This document shows positions 1-5,404 of a stretch of 9,828 nt of DNA, piece after piece. The notes under the pieces are model-generated. The model saw only the letters and a program-made list of their open reading frames with translations, did not search any database and was not told the origin of the DNA. Position 1 is the stretch's first letter; each line of letters begins with the position of its first letter. A program made the position numbers and the translations under genes. Origin of the DNA: Promethearchaeota archaeon (GTDB taxonomy: Archaea; Asgardarchaeota; Lokiarchaeia; Sigynarchaeales; SOKP01); NCBI GenBank assembly GCA_014729315.1, contig WJKD01000663.1, forward strand, positions 1 to 9,828, given 5' to 3'.

Positions 1-29
1 ACATTATGTTTTCCCAACCACTAAAAGTT

Positions 30-117
30 TGACGGCGCCTATAGGGCTCCGTCATGGCGGTTCGTTGGTCGCCTTAATGAGGACGTCTCGGACGTCCAGA
101 CCATCCAACGATATACA
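30..117. ncRNA. Putative structured RNA, GC-rich hairpin block
   Basis: About 60% of bases 30-110 are G or C (49 of 81 by my count), in a window that is otherwise strongly AT-rich. No long reading frame covers it. Seen directly are hairpin A (TGACGG 30-35 with CCGTCA 49-54, inner GCC 37-39 with GGC 45-47), hairpin C (GGACGTC 81-87 with GACGTCC 91-97, 3-nt loop), and a long-range stem CGTTGG 63-68 with CCAACG 105-110 that encloses hairpin C. In an AT-rich archaeal genome such an island usually marks a functional RNA. The strand is unresolved: on plus, a T5 run at 122-126 could end the transcript; on minus, a TTTAAAAA-like box lies upstream near 126-133. The lower stem, pocket, upper stem and following ACA (115-117) loosely resemble an H/ACA guide RNA, but I see no clear kink-turn. 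I do not recognise SRP RNA, RNase P RNA, 5S rRNA or tRNA. Confidence 0.45.
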
Positions 118-124
118 TGAGTTT

Positions 125-565
125 TTAAATCACATTATCCTTTTGCATAATTTTCTCGACAAAATCTTTAGGAGATATCTTTTTTACATTAATTTTTTTT
201 AGAATTTTTTGATCTTGACTAATTAAATAATCCACTTCAGCAACTATCGAAGATGCGGATATTATGGCATCAGGAAGTTTAATATTGGTTTCAGCCCGAA
301 TCTTTGCCGCTTTTTGAGCGGTCTCGAGCGTCACATCAATCATTTCATAATTAAGAAGAGCTTTATTGGCGAATCGATTAGCCTTATCGCTTTCTTTGTT
401 TTGAAAAAATCCAACAAGAACCTCTGCAAGTACTATTGTTGACATCACACCTTCAAGTTGCTTGTCCTCAATAGAATCAATTATTTTTTTACTGTATTCA
501 TATTCTGGTTCCTTATTTTTTACCGCAAGAAAGACATTAGTATCAAGACTTACTTTCATTTCCAT
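125..565 (-). CDS. vapC: VapC-type PIN-domain ribonuclease toxin
   Basis: A 146-residue PIN-domain protein, the usual VapC length. VapC toxins are Mg-dependent endoribonucleases that cut RNA in the cytoplasm, often tRNA or rRNA, and are held inactive by the cognate antitoxin. The acidic active-site residues are visible: D8 in LDTNVFLAV, E48 in LAEVLVGF, D99 in LPDAIISAS and D118 in LISQD. All are in expected order and spacing, so the enzyme looks intact. The ATG at 565 is preferred because GAGG lies 5 nt upstream, within the end of the antitoxin gene. The gene overlaps the antitoxin by 10 nt, so the two are cotranscribed and probably translationally coupled. The RNA target cannot be read from sequence. 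The GC-rich RNA-like block begins right after the stop codon. Confidence 0.9.
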   Translation of the reverse strand: MEMKVSLDTNVFLAVKNKEPEYEYSKKIIDSIEDKQLEGVMSTIVLAEVLVGFFQNKESDKANRFANKALLNYEMIDVTLETAQKAAKIRAETNIKLPDAIISASSIVAEVDYLISQDQKILKKINVKKISPKDFVEKIMQKDNVI

Positions 566-777
566 TCATTCCTCAATTTTCTCTGAAATTCAACGCTGTT
601 TTCAACAGGTTTGCTGTTTTCAAGAATCTCAGACATTTTTTCTTCAATTTTACTGATTGTAATTTTATCCCCTTGAATGTCAAAAATAAGCGCATCCCCC
701 GGCTGAATTCCAAATTTTTTACGGATTTCTTTTGGAATAACTATTTGTCCTTTCTTACTCATTTTTCCAACTTCCAT
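556..777 (-). CDS. vapB: AbrB/SpoVT-type antitoxin of the VapBC pair
   Basis: A 73-residue antitoxin. Residues 5-45 form an AbrB/SpoVT swapped-hairpin DNA-binding domain, with the hallmark run KKGQIVIPKEIRKKFGIQPG (8-27) followed by a beta-rich segment to ISKI. Residues 46-73 form the toxin-binding tail, ending in the basic and aromatic FQRKLRNEWK. Family knowledge says it dimerises on its own promoter and wraps the VapC active site. I chose the ATG at 777. A longer frame from a TTG at 816 exists, but a TATA-like box at 825-837 predicts transcription starting near 806, downstream of that TTG. A shorter start at Met6 (762) is also possible. Its stop lies inside the toxin gene. Negative autoregulation is expected from the family, though I see no obvious operator. 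Confidence 0.88.
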   Translation of the reverse strand: MEVGKMSKKGQIVIPKEIRKKFGIQPGDALIFDIQGDKITISKIEEKMSEILENSKPVENSVEFQRKLRNEWK

Positions 778-790
778 ACCTATAAGTAAG

Positions 791-808
791 AAATTAAAAA
801 ATAAAAAT
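791..808 (-). terminator. T-rich tract after the DUF4386-like gene
   Basis: The minus strand reads as a T-rich run with T5 and T6 blocks, 24-41 nt past the stop at 832. Such tracts end archaeal transcription. It lies within the predicted vapB leader, so read-through into vapBC is possible. Confidence 0.3.
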
Positions 809-824
809 TTCCCCAAAATATATT

Positions 825-837
825 CTATTTTTTATAA
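825..837 (-). promoter_or_regulatory. TATA-like box for vapBC
   Basis: Read on the minus strand, TTATAAAAAATAG is centred near 832. That predicts a start site near 806 and a leader of about 29 nt to the ATG at 777. It overlaps the stop codon of the upstream membrane-protein gene. Confidence 0.45.
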
Positions 838-1491
838 GAATGAAGAAATTAACAACCAAATTCCTAAAATCGACTCAAATATTAAAATTAATATCCCTCC
901 GATATTCCATACCGATTTATTACCTGATTTTATTAAGTATATTATATTACCACACCCATAAATTATACTTGAAATAACTCCAAACCATCCGATGAATATA
1001 GATACGACTTCATACAAAGCAAATAGGAGAGAATAAGAAAAAGTACCAATAGAAAACAGTATTTGCGAAAAAGTAAATATTTGATTTTTTCTTTTAAGAA
1101 TGGCATCACCTGACTCAACCAATTCATCTTTTTTGAATTCCTTAGCGTTTAAATATTTTTCTGCAAGATGGAAAAGGTGCAAGTAGTTTTTTTTATCGTA
1201 TATTTGAATCAAGGCTTCACCTGATCGAAATGATAACCAAATGATTCCGAGGATGACATTGTAACTACTAAAGGCAATAAATAGACTTATGGCGAGACAT
1301 ATAATATAAATATGCTCAACGATGATGAAAATAAAACTAATTTTGAACTTTTTTAGATTTACGTTAATCTTTTTAAATTGAGTCCTTGAATCTAACTTAC
1401 TAAATGTTTGATAACCGAACGCTCCACTTAGAAGGTTTGTAGCTATAATAAATAGAAAAAAGAATCCGGATAATCCAATTGCGATATTCAT
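832..1491 (-). CDS. DUF4386-like multi-pass membrane protein
   Basis: A 219-residue integral membrane protein of unknown biochemical role. I see about six hydrophobic spans, roughly at residues 5-26, 51-74, 77-94, 140-162, 163-187 and 195-218. A charged, probably cytosolic loop lies at 110-138. The ordering and the motif FRSGEA (88-93), next to a short helical span ending in LFHLA, resemble DUF4386 proteins, which carry a similar R-x-x-E-A element; I made this match by memory, not by search. The ATG at 1491 has no Shine-Dalgarno. A TATA-like ATTTATATTA (1528-1537, minus strand) predicts a leader of about 16 nt. It is transcribed alone, towards vapBC, and nothing nearby suggests a substrate. 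Confidence 0.6.
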   Translation of the reverse strand: MNIAIGLSGFFFLFIIATNLLSGAFGYQTFSKLDSRTQFKKINVNLKKFKISFIFIIVEHIYIICLAISLFIAFSSYNVILGIIWLSFRSGEALIQIYDKKNYLHLFHLAEKYLNAKEFKKDELVESGDAILKRKNQIFTFSQILFSIGTFSYSLLFALYEVVSIFIGWFGVISSIIYGCGNIIYLIKSGNKSVWNIGGILILIFESILGIWLLISSFL

Positions 1492-1834
1492 TATTTTTCA
1501 ATTTAAGAAAAGGCTTTTCGATAAAACTAATATAAATCGTATAAAATTTAAACTTGTATCTAATTCCGTAAAAATCCTATTTAATTTTAAACTTAAATCA
1601 ACTATTAGTAATAGTTGGTTAAATTAAATTATCTCGATAAGGATAACAGATTTGAATATATATAAAATTTTAATTAATATTCGTCATATTTACCGCAATA
1701 AAGTCTTGAAATGATGTGGCTAATGTATACAGTATCTCCAGCTATAATCATTACTTATAAAGTATTATGATCTATTTTTTAGGATAGATTTCATCTAATT
1801 AATTTATCTTTAAAAATGTTTTAATCCGAGGTTT
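1492..1834. other. 343-nt intergenic region between divergent genes
   Basis: This AT-rich gap separates the divergent membrane-protein gene and the methyltransferase-like gene. It holds a TATA-like box for the minus-strand gene (1528-1537) and a perfect 19-bp palindrome (1599-1617). It also holds two TATA-like boxes for the plus-strand gene (about 1753-1761 and 1809-1816) and a GAGG ribosome binding site (1828-1831). I find no convincing reading frame; the longest ATG frame I noticed, near 1711, encodes only about 19 residues. Confidence 0.6.
1599..1617. repeat. Perfect 19-bp palindrome, possible operator
   Basis: CAACTATTA and TAATAGTTG are exact inverted repeats around a single central G. 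The element lies about 62 bp upstream of the minus-strand TATA-like box and over 130 bp upstream of the nearest plus-strand one. The odd length and short spacer suit a dimeric DNA-binding protein better than an RNA hairpin. Confidence 0.4.
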
Positions 1835-2461
1835 TTGGCAATTTTACCAGCTATTGAAGAATATTATAAATACTTTCATAATGGAGATCGTCGCGGTATC
1901 TTTAAATTGATTATCGAGGAGTTCCAAATTGAAAAAGCAATATACCCCGGAAGCTATATCCACATCGCTCCCTCATTTTATATTCCCGAAGTGGTCTATA
2001 TAGACTCTTTCAAAAAGACAGAAAAATTCTTCATTGATGACTCTATATTAGAGTTGATTAACCAAAATAAATCCTATAAAGGAGAAACTAAATTAAGATT
2101 TTATCTGGAGGACTTTTATAAACTCATTCCCGAACCCCTAAGTTCATTTGACCTTTTAATTTCCCAATATTCTGGATTTGTTTCTCAATGTTGCAAAAAA
2201 TACCTTAAACCAGAAGGTTTCCTTGTTGCTAATAATAGCCACGGGGACGCAAGTATGGTTTCGTTCGATAACGATTTTAAGCTTATTGGAGTAATATATT
2301 ACAGCAATAATAAATATCGGTATACAACTAAACATTTAGAGAAATATTTTATTCCTAAGCATGAGGGTTATAGAGCTACAATAGCCTATGTCAAGGAAAA
2401 AATGAAAGGAATTGTGTATACAAAATCACCAAGTGCCTATATTTTTAGAAAGGTTAGATGA
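1835..2461 (+). CDS. Conserved methyltransferase-like (Rossmann-fold) protein
   Basis: A 208-residue cytosolic protein that reads like a class I SAM-methyltransferase core with unusual motifs. Residues 37-57 (YPGSYIHIAPSF then PEVVYID) sit where motif I and the acidic end of strand 2 would be. LEDFYKLIPEP (91-101) and FDLLISQYSG (105-114) resemble motif III and IV positions. YLKPEGFLVANNSHGDASM (123-141) is the typical strand after the catalytic centre. No canonical GxGxG loop is present, so SAM binding is uncertain. I recall this as a widespread conserved family with no assigned substrate. The start is a TTG with GAGG at 1828-1831, only 3 nt away. No upstream ATG is usable, since the ATG at 1816 is followed at once by a stop. 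A TATA box near 1757 gives a leader of about 50 nt. Confidence 0.6.
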   Translation: MAILPAIEEYYKYFHNGDRRGIFKLIIEEFQIEKAIYPGSYIHIAPSFYIPEVVYIDSFKKTEKFFIDDSILELINQNKSYKGETKLRFYLEDFYKLIPEPLSSFDLLISQYSGFVSQCCKKYLKPEGFLVANNSHGDASMVSFDNDFKLIGVIYYSNNKYRYTTKHLEKYFIPKHEGYRATIAYVKEKMKGIVYTKSPSAYIFRKVR

Positions 2462-2643
2462 GTTAATTAAAAAAAGATGTTTAAAGTAATGTTATCCTAA
2501 TTTGGTTTATACTCCTCATCCTTTATTGATAATATTTTAATATCTTCACAAAATCTATTGTATAATTATAAATATTATCATTTAAAATGTTTAAAATCAT
2601 ATAATAATTAATTAGAGCAGAAATCGTCATTATTTTTCCAACT

Positions 2644-2933
2644 ATGAAAAACCTTGATGAGATAAAAGATATTATAAAGAAACATAAACCTGAATTATTA
2701 GAAAAGTATTATCTAAATAGTATGAATATTTTTGGATCCTTTTCAAAGAAAAAGGAAACTTCTAAAAGCGATGTAGATATTTTGGTTGAAATTGATGGCC
2801 AAATAGGCGGGTATTTTATATAATTGAAATAATACTTGGAATATCCTATTAAACGAGATGTTAAATCAATAACTCTAAGGCTCTGAAACCATACTTAAAA
2901 TCGGAGATATTGACCAGAGTGATCTATATTTGA
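2644..2933 (+). pseudogene. Broken MNT-type nucleotidyltransferase gene
   Basis: The opening 59 codons match the minimal nucleotidyltransferase (MNT/MntA) fold: a helical start MKNLDEIKDIIKKHKPELL, then the signature GSx10DxD with G31, S32, D43 and D45 all intact. Family members are about 95-100 residues. Here a TAA at 2821-2823 stops the frame and a second TAA follows at 2830. The family's C-terminal stretch is still recognisable but shifted: RDVKSIT continues in the original frame, then SKALKPYLKSEIL resumes one base back from 2874 and runs to VIYI and a TGA at 2931-2933. This indicates at least one frameshift and several stops. MNT proteins usually pair with a HEPN toxin, whose activity they block by adding AMP; I find no HEPN gene here. 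It may be a decayed antitoxin, or less likely a low-quality stretch of assembly. Confidence 0.8.
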
Positions 2934-2953
2934 AGAACTTAAACATATATTAA

Positions 2954-3403
2954 TTACACTCGTAGTATTCTCCCTTGCGAATATTTCAAGTTTAATCCTT
3001 CATCCAATAACTCGTCCCTATGTTCGAAAATAATTTTCTTCAAGGTCATCTCATTTATTTGAAGCAATTCGGACAGTTCCTTTGGCGTCATATCTTCCGC
3101 TGTTTTAAAGTACTCCTTTAATTTTTCTATTATATCGAGTTCCAACTCTTCTAATTCCTTTTTCGCGGGGATACCCTTTAATTCAGCTAAAACCTGTCTG
3201 CGAATTCCGGCGAGATCGATGTCCCAAGTTTTCATAATTCTGTCTGAATTCTGATTAATCCATTCTTTAATCATCTGATAAACAACGGACGATTTTGAAT
3301 TTGCGATAACTCCTTCTAACACTTCAATGATGCGATAATCTATTTCATCTAAATTGACGGTTATCCTTCGTTTATCAGTGCTAGACAGGCTAGGAGGAGT
3401 CAT
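2954..3403 (-). CDS. RHH plus winged-helix DNA-binding regulator
   Basis: A 149-residue putative transcription factor with two DNA-binding modules. Residues 12-51 look like a ribbon-helix-helix: the strand RRITVNLDEID, helix YRIIEVLEGVIA, the turn NSKSS and helix VVYQMIKEWINQN. A charged helical linker (62-102) follows, probably coiled. Residues 105-149 look like a winged helix: TPKELSELLQ, then NEMTLKKIIFEHRDELL as the recognition helix, and a hairpin wing ending in GRILRV. RHH proteins bind as dimers to short palindromes. The ATG at 3403 has no Shine-Dalgarno; a TATA-like box near 3447-3458 predicts a leader of about 22 nt. An 11-bp inverted repeat brackets that promoter, which suggests autoregulation. 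The divergent neighbour is the cyclin-like gene, which it may also control. Confidence 0.65.
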   Translation of the reverse strand: MTPPSLSSTDKRRITVNLDEIDYRIIEVLEGVIANSKSSVVYQMIKEWINQNSDRIMKTWDIDLAGIRRQVLAELKGIPAKKELEELELDIIEKLKEYFKTAEDMTPKELSELLQINEMTLKKIIFEHRDELLDEGLNLKYSQGRILRV

Positions 3404-3409
3404 TTTGTA

Positions 3410-3451
3410 AAATTTAGAATTTTAATCGCAAATCCTTCTTATTCTAAATTT
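3410..3451. repeat. 11-bp inverted repeat at the regulator promoter
   Basis: AAATTTAGAAT (3410-3420) and ATTCTAAATTT (3441-3451) are exact inverted repeats 20 nt apart. One arm overlaps the TATA-like box of the RHH/winged-helix gene and the other its predicted leader, as expected for an autoregulatory operator. In RNA it could also form a hairpin. Confidence 0.45.
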
Positions 3452-3480
3452 AAATAAACAAAAGTCATATTTAAATATAT

Positions 3481-3514
3481 TGCAAAAAATGCATCACAAT
3501 GATGCAGAAATGCA
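3481..3514. promoter_or_regulatory. TGCA array with TGCATCA palindrome, likely operator
   Basis: Four TGCA tetramers start at 3481, 3490, 3503 and 3511. The middle two are the ends of a perfect palindrome, TGCATCA-CAA-TGATGCA (3490-3506). The block lies immediately upstream of the TATA-like box of the plus-strand gene. Repeated short palindromic sites next to a core promoter are typical targets of RHH dimers, so the divergent RHH regulator is the first candidate binder (inference). Confidence 0.5.
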
Positions 3515-3520
3515 GCGAAT

Positions 3521-3528
3521 ATTTAAAT
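3521..3528 (+). promoter_or_regulatory. TATA-like box for the cyclin-like gene
   Basis: ATTTAAAT at 3521-3528 predicts a start near 3550 and a leader of about 60 nt to the ATG at 3612. A 10-bp palindrome ATACTAGTAT (3540-3549) covers the predicted start site. A second 12-bp palindromic TATA-like sequence lies at 3467-3478. Confidence 0.45.
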
Positions 3529-3589
3529 AGGAAAATATCATACTAGTATTATCGAAATATTACCTTTTCACAAAAAGAGGAAAGAACCA

Positions 3590-3634
3590 ATGAAAAAAGG
3601 TCGTGTTAAAAATGTTAGAATTAATGCACGTTGA
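3590..3634 (+). CDS. Possible 14-residue leader peptide
   Basis: The ATG at 3590 has the best ribosome binding site in this leader, GAGG at 3577-3580 with 9 nt spacing. It encodes only MKKGRVKNVRINAR before a TGA at 3632. The frame overlaps the start of the cyclin-like gene in another frame and covers its candidate starts at 3603, 3612 and 3624. It may be a real basic leader peptide that couples translation, chance, or the true N-terminus of the next gene split by a sequencing frameshift. Very uncertain. Confidence 0.2.
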   Translation: MKKGRVKNVRINAR

Positions 3635-4253
3635 TCAAGAAGTTTTGCAAACGAAAGACAGGGTTACCATTGATCTCATCGACGGAGGTCGCAAATTTCT
3701 TGAACAATTCGAAGTGAATCACGAATGTTTAATAGACACCATATCGATTGTCTATCAATTTCTTCAAGTATCGGGTAAAATTCCGCACAATTTTTATAAA
3801 TTCGTTATAGCAGCGTATTATATCAACCTTCGACACCCAAAGGCGTTTCCCGCTCACGAGCCTAAGAAAAAGTTTTGTAGGAAGTTTGGTATAAAAGAGA
3901 GCGCACTGGACTATTCGGTTAATAAAATAACGTCAGCGCTCTCGTGTATAAGAATCTTGGATGACAAAAATTATCCTTATTACATTTGTCCTCGCATTGA
4001 TTTGGGATTTAAATCGATAAAAAATATCGTTCAAGACCAAGTTGAGAAGGCGATGATGAATTTTATGTTCTTTTGCCAACCGATCGACGCCCAAATTCTT
4101 AGCGAAGAGCTTACATCTACATTAGTATTTCAGTTAAGGATGTTTCCCGAGGAACTTTTTCGGCAATTCTACGACATAATCTCTAAACTTGTAGAAGAGG
4201 AGCTGAGCGACTTTCGCGAGTATAAGAGGATGCGAGATAAATATTTGCTTTAA
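3612..4253 (+). CDS. Possible TFB/cyclin-fold protein
   Basis: An intracellular, mostly helical protein of 213 residues from the ATG at 3612, or 216 from a GTG at 3603. I prefer the ATG because AAGG lies 11 nt upstream; the GTG is only 2 nt from it. Residues 37-110, counted from the ATG, resemble one cyclin repeat of archaeal transcription factor B. A helix ends in FYKFVIAAYYINLRHP, then KKKFCRKFGIKESALDYSVNKITSAL mirrors the TFB helix-turn-helix pattern in which a factor 'checks' a short GxxxxxL turn. The C-terminal 100 residues are helical and unrecognised, and the N-terminal zinc ribbon and B-finger of a true TFB are absent. It could therefore be a promoter-binding accessory factor or an unrelated helical protein. 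It is divergent from the RHH/winged-helix gene and shares its control region. Confidence 0.45.
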   Translation: MLELMHVDQEVLQTKDRVTIDLIDGGRKFLEQFEVNHECLIDTISIVYQFLQVSGKIPHNFYKFVIAAYYINLRHPKAFPAHEPKKKFCRKFGIKESALDYSVNKITSALSCIRILDDKNYPYYICPRIDLGFKSIKNIVQDQVEKAMMNFMFFCQPIDAQILSEELTSTLVFQLRMFPEELFRQFYDIISKLVEEELSDFREYKRMRDKYLL

Positions 4254-4257
4254 TATA

Positions 4258-4293
4258 TTCTATATTTTTTATAATTCTATTCCTATCTTTATC
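4258..4293 (+). terminator. T-rich tract after the cyclin-like gene
   Basis: A pyrimidine-rich stretch including T6 at 4265-4270 begins within 10 nt of the stop codon, as expected for factor-independent archaeal termination. The rest of the gap to 4489 contains only weak TATA-like sequences and the ribosome binding site of the next gene. Confidence 0.4.
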
Positions 4294-4489
4294 TCTGTCA
4301 CGAATACGCGTCAAGTTAGAGTTTTTTATGGATTTGTTAGCAGTGTTGGCGTATAGATTTTCGCTTCTTATTAGCATTTTTTATTAGTTATAATTCGTAA
4401 ACTAAGCTCTTTAATAAGATTGGAATTTTACCATTAATAATCACATTCAATTATACATGTGTCTTAAAATAAGGAGGAGTTAAAAGGAA

Positions 4490-5332
4490 ATGTTTGAAGT
4501 AATTTTAGCGTTTATCGTGATTTTTCTCATTGGTCTTCTTAGTTTAATCGGTTTGTTTATGATCTCAATAAAAGAGAAGACGCTTGACGGTATTTTATTT
4601 ATTCTCGTTGCTTTTGCGACTGGAACTATTCTCGCTACGGCGTTATTTGACCTTATTCCCGAAGCACTTCATCACCTTGAAGAACTTAACAAGGAAGGAG
4701 CTGCATTATCGGAGAGCTATGTTTTTTTTATAGTCATTTTAGGTTTTGTAGCGTTTTTTATAATTGAAAGATTTATATATTGGTTCCACGGACACGCGCA
4801 CCAACACGAGGACCAACTTGTATGCTACACTAATAGATTGGAGGGAACAGAAGGTTTAGAATCTAAGAAGAACATTAAGAGCTTTGTATTTCTTAATTTG
4901 ATTGGCGATGGCCTGCATAATTTTCTGGATGGAGTAATAATAATGGTTGGGTTCTTAAGCGATTTTACTACGGGAATTATTATAACATTAGCCGTTTTAT
5001 TTCACGAGCTCCCTCAAGAAATTGGAGATTTTGGAATATTAATGTATGGGGGATTTACTAAACAACGAGCGCTTTTCTATAACTTCGTTAGCGCTATGAT
5101 AGCAATTCTAGGAGGGATAGTCGCATTTATTCTATCTGGATTAGTGGAAACCTTTAATTTGGTGTTTCTAGCGTTTTCTGCGGGAGGCTTTATCTATATA
5201 GCTTGCACTGAGCTTATGCCTGAACTCTTAAAGCAAAGAAACGCTAAGAAATCAGTAGTTCAAACGATCTTGTTTTTATGTGGGTTAGGTCTTATTATAT
5301 CATTGATATATATATTACCACACGCACATTAG
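4490..5332 (+). CDS. ZIP-family divalent metal transporter
   Basis: A 280-residue ZIP (SLC39-like) transporter that would carry zinc, iron or a related divalent metal across the cytoplasmic membrane into the cytosol. About eight spans are visible: 1-24, 32-55, 76-96, 132-152, 158-180, 194-218, 221-243 and 256-276. The binuclear metal site is clear: GDGLHNFLDG (139-148) supplies H143, N144 and D147 in span 4, and FHELPQEIGDF (171-181) supplies H172, E173 and E177 in span 5. The second histidine of the usual HELPHE is glutamine here (Q176). The loop between spans 3 and 4 carries the histidine cluster HGHAHQHED (100-108), and the C-terminus ends in HAH; both probably sense or deliver metal. GGAGG at 4473-4477 supports the start, 12 nt away. 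The metal cannot be told from sequence. Confidence 0.93.
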   Translation: MFEVILAFIVIFLIGLLSLIGLFMISIKEKTLDGILFILVAFATGTILATALFDLIPEALHHLEELNKEGAALSESYVFFIVILGFVAFFIIERFIYWFHGHAHQHEDQLVCYTNRLEGTEGLESKKNIKSFVFLNLIGDGLHNFLDGVIIMVGFLSDFTTGIIITLAVLFHELPQEIGDFGILMYGGFTKQRALFYNFVSAMIAILGGIVAFILSGLVETFNLVFLAFSAGGFIYIACTELMPELLKQRNAKKSVVQTILFLCGLGLIISLIYILPHAH

Positions 5333-5372
5333 AAAGTTAAGGTTAATTAATTAGCAATCTAAATTAATAAAT

Positions 5373-5397
5373 CTCTTTTTTATATTTTTTCTTATTT
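5373..5397 (+). terminator. Double T-run terminator after the ZIP gene
   Basis: Two runs of six T (5375-5380 and 5385-5390) sit in a T-rich stretch about 40 nt past the ZIP stop and just before the converging minus-strand gene ends. This is a typical archaeal intrinsic terminator. Confidence 0.55.
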
Positions 5398-5404
5398 GGA
5401 CAAA

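Noticed and set aside
30..117. tRNA, SRP RNA, RNase P RNA or CRISPR identity for the GC-rich block
   Set aside because: No T-loop or anticodon arm, no SRP or RNase P core motifs that I recognise, and no repeated spacer architecture.
462..656. 64-codon plus-strand frame
   Set aside because: It lies antisense across the vapB-vapC junction; both of those have clear family motifs.
778..816. Longer VapB start from a TTG at 816
   Set aside because: The TATA-like box at 825-837 predicts a transcript start downstream of this codon, and the extra residues are hydrophobic and unlike the family.
2934..2953. HEPN toxin partner after the MNT remnant
   Set aside because: Only about 20 nt separate the remnant from the end of the opposite-strand regulator, and no HEPN motif (Rx4-6H) reading frame follows.
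4183..4377. 64-codon minus-strand frame with an RDRDKDRNR run
   Set aside because: Low-complexity frame antisense to the end of the cyclin-like gene and its pyrimidine-rich terminator; no promoter or ribosome binding site seen.
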